This document shows positions 58,591 to 64,000 of a stretch of 64,000 nt of DNA, in pieces. The first letter of the stretch is position 1, and the number at the start of each line of letters is the position of its first letter. The translations under genes and the position numbers were made by a program. Origin of the DNA: Mansonella perstans (Eukaryota > Nematoda > Chromadorea > Rhabditida > Onchocercidae); NCBI GenBank assembly GCA_037074765.1, contig JBAMDO010000011.1, positions 186,001 through 250,000 on the forward strand, written 5' to 3'. The notes under the pieces were generated by a model that had not been told where the DNA came from, did not search any database, and saw nothing but the letters and a program-made list of their open reading frames with translations.

Positions 58591-59723
58591 TCATAACAAA
58601 AAATCATCACGTTCATTATTATAGTTGAGAATATGCTTTCGGATTTTTGAGTCTTTCGTCCATGTAATACAGTCCTGCAAATTTCGAGTAACCAAAAATG
58701 CAGGATCAGTGACTAATTCTGTTCCAACACGTACATGCCCTTGTTCCACAAAGTCACTTGCATTTTTTACTGTTTCTGCCATTTCTAAACGTTTCATCAC
58801 TACCTGCAATAGAGTAAAAGTAAAAGATAAAATTTCGCTGAAATCTCAAAAATTTTTCTGAATAATATTTTTCTGAATGCACAAATTTAACATGCTCTCA
58901 ACATTTGCAAAATATAAAAAACGTTTGAAATATCTTATAAAACATGCTATGTGGAAACAGATTGATTCTTAAATCTCTTTTTTTTCTTTTGAAATGAAAT
59001 AAAAATTATAACATACCGGCAATCGTCGTCTACAAAATGAAGAAGCGGAAACTTTGCTGGCACGTTCTAAAGTGTCAGCAGTCGGTATAATTCCAACGGA
59101 ATACAGTTTCTCCAAAAATTCTCGAACTGTTTTCATACGAAATGGATCATTTAACGGTAATTCTTTCAATTTTGTTGCAATTTCTCGAACCTGTAAAAAA
59201 AATTACAAATTCGAACTTTTCCGAAGTAGAACGTGCAGAACGTTACAGTAATCTTAGTATTTCCTTATTTGATTTAGAAGAATCCAATTTTTTTTTCAGC
59301 TATGATTTTACTGCTACTATGCTATTGCTACTTGGGAAATCCTCAAAGATTCATGCTGCAAAACTCATTCATAAAGCTTAAAAAATTCCCATAACTATTT
59401 AATCTTAAAGTTGTTTTACAGACATTTTACAACATTTCACAATGGATGGTCGATATTTTGTTATCGCAATGGCTAAAGTTTAAACTTTATATGAGTGGAA
59501 ATTTACCCCATCCATTTCAATTTATTTAAAAGACAAAACTTTAATTCAATATGCAAAAACTAACATTAGCTGCTAGCGTATTGTACATCGAATAATGCTG
59601 ACGCTTCTTGATATAATATTTTCGCAAGATTTTCGCCTCATGAATGTTATTATCAAGTTCCCACGAAATGAAATCAACCTTTTTAAGCAATTTCTTCTCG
59701 TGAAATTTTAATTTCCGCACCAT
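58591..59723 (-). CDS. IMP3: IMP3, U3 small nucleolar ribonucleoprotein
   Basis: Component of the U3 snoRNP/SSU processome that helps pair U3 with pre-18S rRNA in the nucleolus (family knowledge). Three minus-strand exons (59723-59565, 59190-59026, 58803-58591) join in phase to 178 residues (human 184). Family motifs: MVRKLKFHEKKLLKKVDF at the start, ASSFCRRRLP, then the S4 RNA-binding part FVEQGHVRVGTELVTDPAFL, and a C-terminal KIRKHILNYNNERDDF. A TTTCAG acceptor ends 2 bp before the ATG, a textbook position for spliced-leader addition. The unknown gene at 60669-63752 lies upstream on the same strand, so the two could be co-transcribed. Confidence 0.97.
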
Positions 59724-60668
59724 TTCTGAAATAGACAAATATCTGCCATAAATTTTGATTTTTTTTTGAACAACATAGTCAATATGTCATGTATAGAATA
59801 TATATATATAACATATTTAACTCTTTAATTAAAATAAAATAATACGTAAAATGTAGCAATTGTTTAACTTAAGCTAAATGTACACGAAAACAAAGAAATA
59901 AATCAATGAAACATGAAATAAAGTGACGTTTGATCTGCACTTTCATGCGAAATCACACAATATGAAGCGAAAACGTTCAGGGATGAAACCTTACCTACAT
60001 TCAGGATGAAACCTTGCCTACATTCAGCATGAAACCTTGCCTACATTCAGGATGAAACCTTGCCTACATTCAGGATGAAATCTTGCCTATATTCATTATG
60101 AAACCTTGCCTATATTCAGATGAAACCTTGCCTATATTCAGGATGAAATCTTGCCTATATTCAGGATGAGAACTTTTATACAGAATATGGATCCAGGTCT
60201 TTCATAACTTTCCGCAAAATCAGATATCACGTTTAAATGTGAACGTCTATTAAACTTTAACTCTCTCGTATGCACAAAAGATGTCCTTCAATGACATCAT
60301 TACGTCCCATCAAATATCGGTACTTTAGCACAATTGCATAACAATGCAAACAGAGAATTTCTCCCCACCCTAATATTTCAATTTTTTTTTTTAATTTTCG
60401 AAATTCACAAATCTTTCCTTTTTTTCTAAATTAACTGTAGAAATTTCTCGAAGGAATTTTTCGTGAACTTATTTTATGCATACATAAGTTCCACTCTTCC
60501 TTATCAGTTATCAGTTCTCTCTATAATTTGATAATGAATAATGATATTGAATAATTAATTTTCATAATGAATTGTGTGAATGTTTTGATGAATTAATTAT
60601 TATCGCATTCATCCTCTCACACATATATGAAACATGAAAGATATATGGAAAATGGAAATTTTACTTAC
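59724..60668. other. Spacer between unknown gene and IMP3
   Basis: About 945 bp holding a 23-bp minisatellite (59981-60170) and AT-rich sequence. It may contain the last exon of the upstream gene, but I could not identify one with confidence. Confidence 0.45.
59981..60170. repeat. 23-bp minisatellite, eight copies
   Basis: Eight units of about 23 bp (core GATGAAACCTTGCCTACATT). The first copies read TACATTC and later ones TATATTC, so two sub-families sit side by side. One copy is 1 bp shorter. It lies between the unknown gene and IMP3. Confidence 0.92.
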
Positions 60669-63600
60669 CTGTAACGAATGCTTATCAGTAGAAGAATGTA
60701 TTTCAGACATTCTTCTTTGCTAGTTAAAGGTACTATTATTTGTCATTTTATTGAAATTTTCGATGAGATACTACTGAAGTAAACATTTTTATCAGTGAAA
60801 CAATTGTATAATAGAACTAAAGTTGTTGTTATCAAACAAGTTTTTTTATCAACGTTTATATTTAGCAATAAGAGAATCGAAACAATCAGACAATGAGTTA
60901 TTATCTAGAAGTAATTGGCAATCTTCATTCTCCTTCAACTCTTTCCAGATATATCGCATTTGAATCTACAATACAATGATTTCTTGTACACTTTTTTGGA
61001 TTTAAATTTAATTTCTAATTTAAAATTAAATTTCAAATGCTTAAATTCTGATAAAGTTCACTGTTCTAAAATATAGTTAAATACTTTCTGTACGGTATGT
61101 TCTTTACAATTTTATCTATTAAAATGATTGACAAATTTTCATTAAAAAAGCTATTCGAAGCAATCAATTAGCTCATTCGATTTATTTAACACTTCGTCAA
61201 TGTAGCCAATGAGTAGAAATTTCAGTAAGAATGATAAGATATTAATTGAACTTACTAAAATCCTTATTTTCAATTCATCAATCAAAATACATCGTATCTT
61301 TGCATTCTTCATACGTAACACTACATCATAGTTCAGTCCACGTTTTTTGACGTGTATTGCAAACGGCCAACGAACATTCTCATCGTCTGATATTATGCAG
61401 TTCACGCTATCACATTCATCCGTAACTGTATTAATGATCCAACTAAGAAGCACCGTTTCCGTTTGTTTTTCACCACAAATTAAGAAAACCAACGCTTCGG
61501 GTAATGTAATTTTTTGTTCCTGAAATAAAACTTAAACAAGTTACTTTATACATATTGAAGATAGCTTTATTAGCTTTATTCTCCGATCTCTAATATTTTT
61601 CTTCAATTTGAAACACCGATGTCTTTTAAGAAAAAAAAAAAAAAACTGCTTTGAAATAAAATAATCTTTATTCCTTAGTTATTTGCCCTAACCTCATCGA
61701 TTCTTGCATATTGAACCAATCGATTGATCGTACATTCCGATACTTTAGTTATGGTAACTGTATTCCAATGACTTAAATAAATCGGTTCAAGAGCAATTCG
61801 AAAAGCACGAGGTTCTATCTTTTCAGATAAATGGATACATTTAAACAAATGCACACGGAAGAATAATGATATTGGCAAATTATGGGTGCAAAATATCTGA
61901 AAAACATCAATATTATATTCATTATACACACAATAATCAGATAGCACGAATATTTCTCATTTTTTCTATTAATTATCGACAAGTTTTTATGCGCAGTTAA
62001 TGTAGGAATTGCAAATTCTTCATGAATTTTTAAAAAAGTACACTACACTTTAACATACATATCCATTGGTTTCAAAAACCTTCGGGTATTAATGTCACTA
62101 CGGAAGAATTTTTTATAGTGTAATAAAATGAGTGAAAGTTATCAAGAATTAGATGAATAGCTCTTCAAATCATCTAAATTATCATTCATTCTCTTTAATC
62201 AGTTAAAGTTGTATTGTTGGAAAATTTTCAGAAAATCAATAAAAAATAAATTTCTCTTTTCATATAGTCAATTTAATTTTAATCAAATCTGTAGTAAGAT
62301 TTAAATACAACATTTTACTTCAAAATACTTACTTCATAAGTAAATTCAGAATTTTGTGAAAGTCGCTTGATTGGTATTACTTTCGTGAATATTTTATCTA
62401 TAAAAGAACAGTATCATCATCATCATCATCATTATGGATCTGTTCTTTGCCATCTCTACTTATATTTAAAAAAAACTCTATTATAAAACAAAACCTTTTC
62501 CCTCAGCAGTTACTGTTTGATAAGATGATGTAGTTAGGGCTAAATACCACTCAATCATTTCAAATGGTGAACTGTTTTGTAAATGAATTATTAGTAATGA
62601 AGCGCCAGAGCTTAATTTTTGTCTCTGAAATGTACATATTGATAATTTGAAGAAAGGAAAACAACAGAAAAAAATTAAATAATATATATGCCAAAGAATA
62701 TTATATATTATAATTAAGCTAATTCAAATGCATAAATGTGAATTTTTGTGTTTTTACATATATCGTTATAATAATAAAGATTAAAAATTAAAATTATATA
62801 CTGTAATCAAATATACTTCTAATTATGCATTTCATATTATTATTGAACATTTCATCGAATATATTTCTTGTTAGGATTTGAAACTTTATTGAAGAATTAT
62901 AAGAAAATGAATCATTATATGATAATATAAGCTTCGTTTAAACACATACAAAGAATATAGCTAAATGGAAATATGGCAAACTCATAATTGTAATGCACCA
63001 AATTAAGAAAATGATTGATACATACCTTTAAAGTAATATGTAGTGGAAAATCCCTTCTCTCTAAAGCACATTTGTCCATTTCGGCTTGCAAACGTATTCC
63101 AAAGGATAACTAGAATGAACAATTTAGAGAAATTTATGGTCAATTAAGTATCATGGATGACATTTTCATGAAGAAATGTTGAAAGGAAAAAAGGATACAC
63201 GAAAGCTTAAAAGCTTCATTATAGCCGATTCGTACTGCGTAGAAATGTTAATTTTTAGCAACAATGAAAAAAATTTATTTTGAATGCATATTTAATTGTT
63301 TCAATGATTAAAAAATTCAAAATCTAACAGAATTTTGAAAATTTAATGATTGATTCAATTGAAAAAAAAAATTCTAATACTTCACTACCTTATTCCAAAG
63401 AAACAAAAAAAAAAAAAACCTAATTTTTTTAGACAAAACCTAATTTCGATCTTCAAATTATCTGTGAGAGATTGAATGAGCAGTTTTTTTTTTACAGGAT
63501 AGTTTAGTTTAATGTCCTTGCCTGCATCGCTAACTGATCCACTTCGGTAATGCGCTTCCTAACTTCTTCATACTCTTCTAATATATCACCCATAGCTTCA

Positions 63601-63752
63601 GCGCAAAGACCAACCGAAAGGATATTTCCTGGCCCTGATTCTAATTCCTGATCATTTTCAGTAGAAACCGTTACCGCATTCCCCACATCATCCAAATCCA
63701 TGTTATCGATACTTTCTTCATCTATATCTTCCGGAAGTATAAAATCATCCAT
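60669..63752 (-). CDS. Unrecognised protein with acidic N-terminus
   Basis: I do not recognise this family. Seven minus-strand exons stay in phase and give at least 343 residues: 63752-63522, 63109-63026, 62624-62495, 62397-62333, 61896-61693, 61519-61256, 60719-60669. The N-terminus is acidic (MDDFILPEDIDEES), followed by a helical stretch (LEEYEEVRKRITEVDQLAMQ) that could form a coiled coil. The middle has beta-rich, adaptor-like segments (SLLIIHLQNSSPFEMIEWYL, FRVHLFKCIHL). The intron after exon 1 uses a GC donor. The final exon is unresolved: the 17-codon exon 60719-60669 could read through its donor to a stop 19 codons on, or splice to the acceptor in front of IMP3 and stop after five residues. 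A TTTCAG acceptor 1 bp before the ATG supports this start. An earlier start beyond the window cannot be excluded. Confidence 0.6.
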
Positions 63753-64000
63753 GCTGAAATTTTTTATTTGCACGATTACTAGCAGCAATCTAAAATCTGA
63801 TATTTATAGTACCACAACCAATGCACTATTCATTTATTTGAATTTCAATTTCACACGATATGAAGGTAATTTAATCAGCTTTAGCAACAGTATCAAATAG
63901 GAATAGAACCCTAATCGATCCTAATCATAATTATATTGACAGTTATCAGCAGGATGAGATGTATGAAACACTTTTATCTCTGAAAAATTTATCACAGATT
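63753..64000. other. Right edge of window
   Basis: About 250 bp upstream of the unknown minus-strand gene. It holds an acceptor-like TTTCAG (AG at 63755-63754) and AT-rich sequence. No gene identified. Confidence 0.4.

Overview
This is eukaryotic nuclear DNA from a nematode, most likely a filarial or related spirurid worm. It is strongly AT-rich. Coding sequence is broken into short exons (about 50-330 bp) joined by GT-AG introns of about 150-700 bp, much longer than typical Caenorhabditis introns. Many start codons sit a few bases downstream of a splice-acceptor-like AG, as expected where spliced-leader trans-splicing is common. The species call is inference from composition and gene structure. 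I saw no operons of bacterial type, viral genes, intact transposons, tRNA, rRNA or CRISPR.

Left part (1-26,000, + strand): MEAF6 (NuA4/HBO1/MOZ acetyltransferase subunit), then the class III PI3-kinase VPS34, then a very large gene for an ARFGEF3/BIG3-type protein with a degenerate Sec7 domain. VPS34 and ARFGEF3 both concern endomembrane traffic. Middle-left (26,000-33,400, - strand): TP53RK/Bud32 (KEOPS kinase), NSA2 (60S ribosome assembly) and HAPSTR1 (stress-response adaptor). Then comes an AT-rich stretch with one odd, less AT-rich ORF, followed by HADHA (mitochondrial trifunctional enzyme alpha subunit, - strand, 35,072-41,432).

Right part: a tiny single-pass membrane protein gene (+), BBS9 (BBSome subunit, +) with a candidate RFX/DAF-19 X-box about 85 bp upstream of its ATG, a secreted BMPER/crossveinless-2-like protein with VWC repeats and a vWD domain (+), then IMP3 (U3 snoRNP) and an unrecognised acidic-N-terminus protein on the - strand.

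I rebuilt exon structures by hand. For every gene except ARFGEF3 and the last gene, all exons join in phase to give a full-length product of expected size. Most promising points: the X-box before BBS9; a GT-AT intron at the VPS34 catalytic loop; a GC-AG intron in the unknown gene; loss of the Sec7 catalytic motif in the BIG3-like protein; a 22-bp inverted repeat next to the ARFGEF3 3' end; several minisatellites; and a possible LC8-like relic. I did not find a clearly novel multi-gene system.
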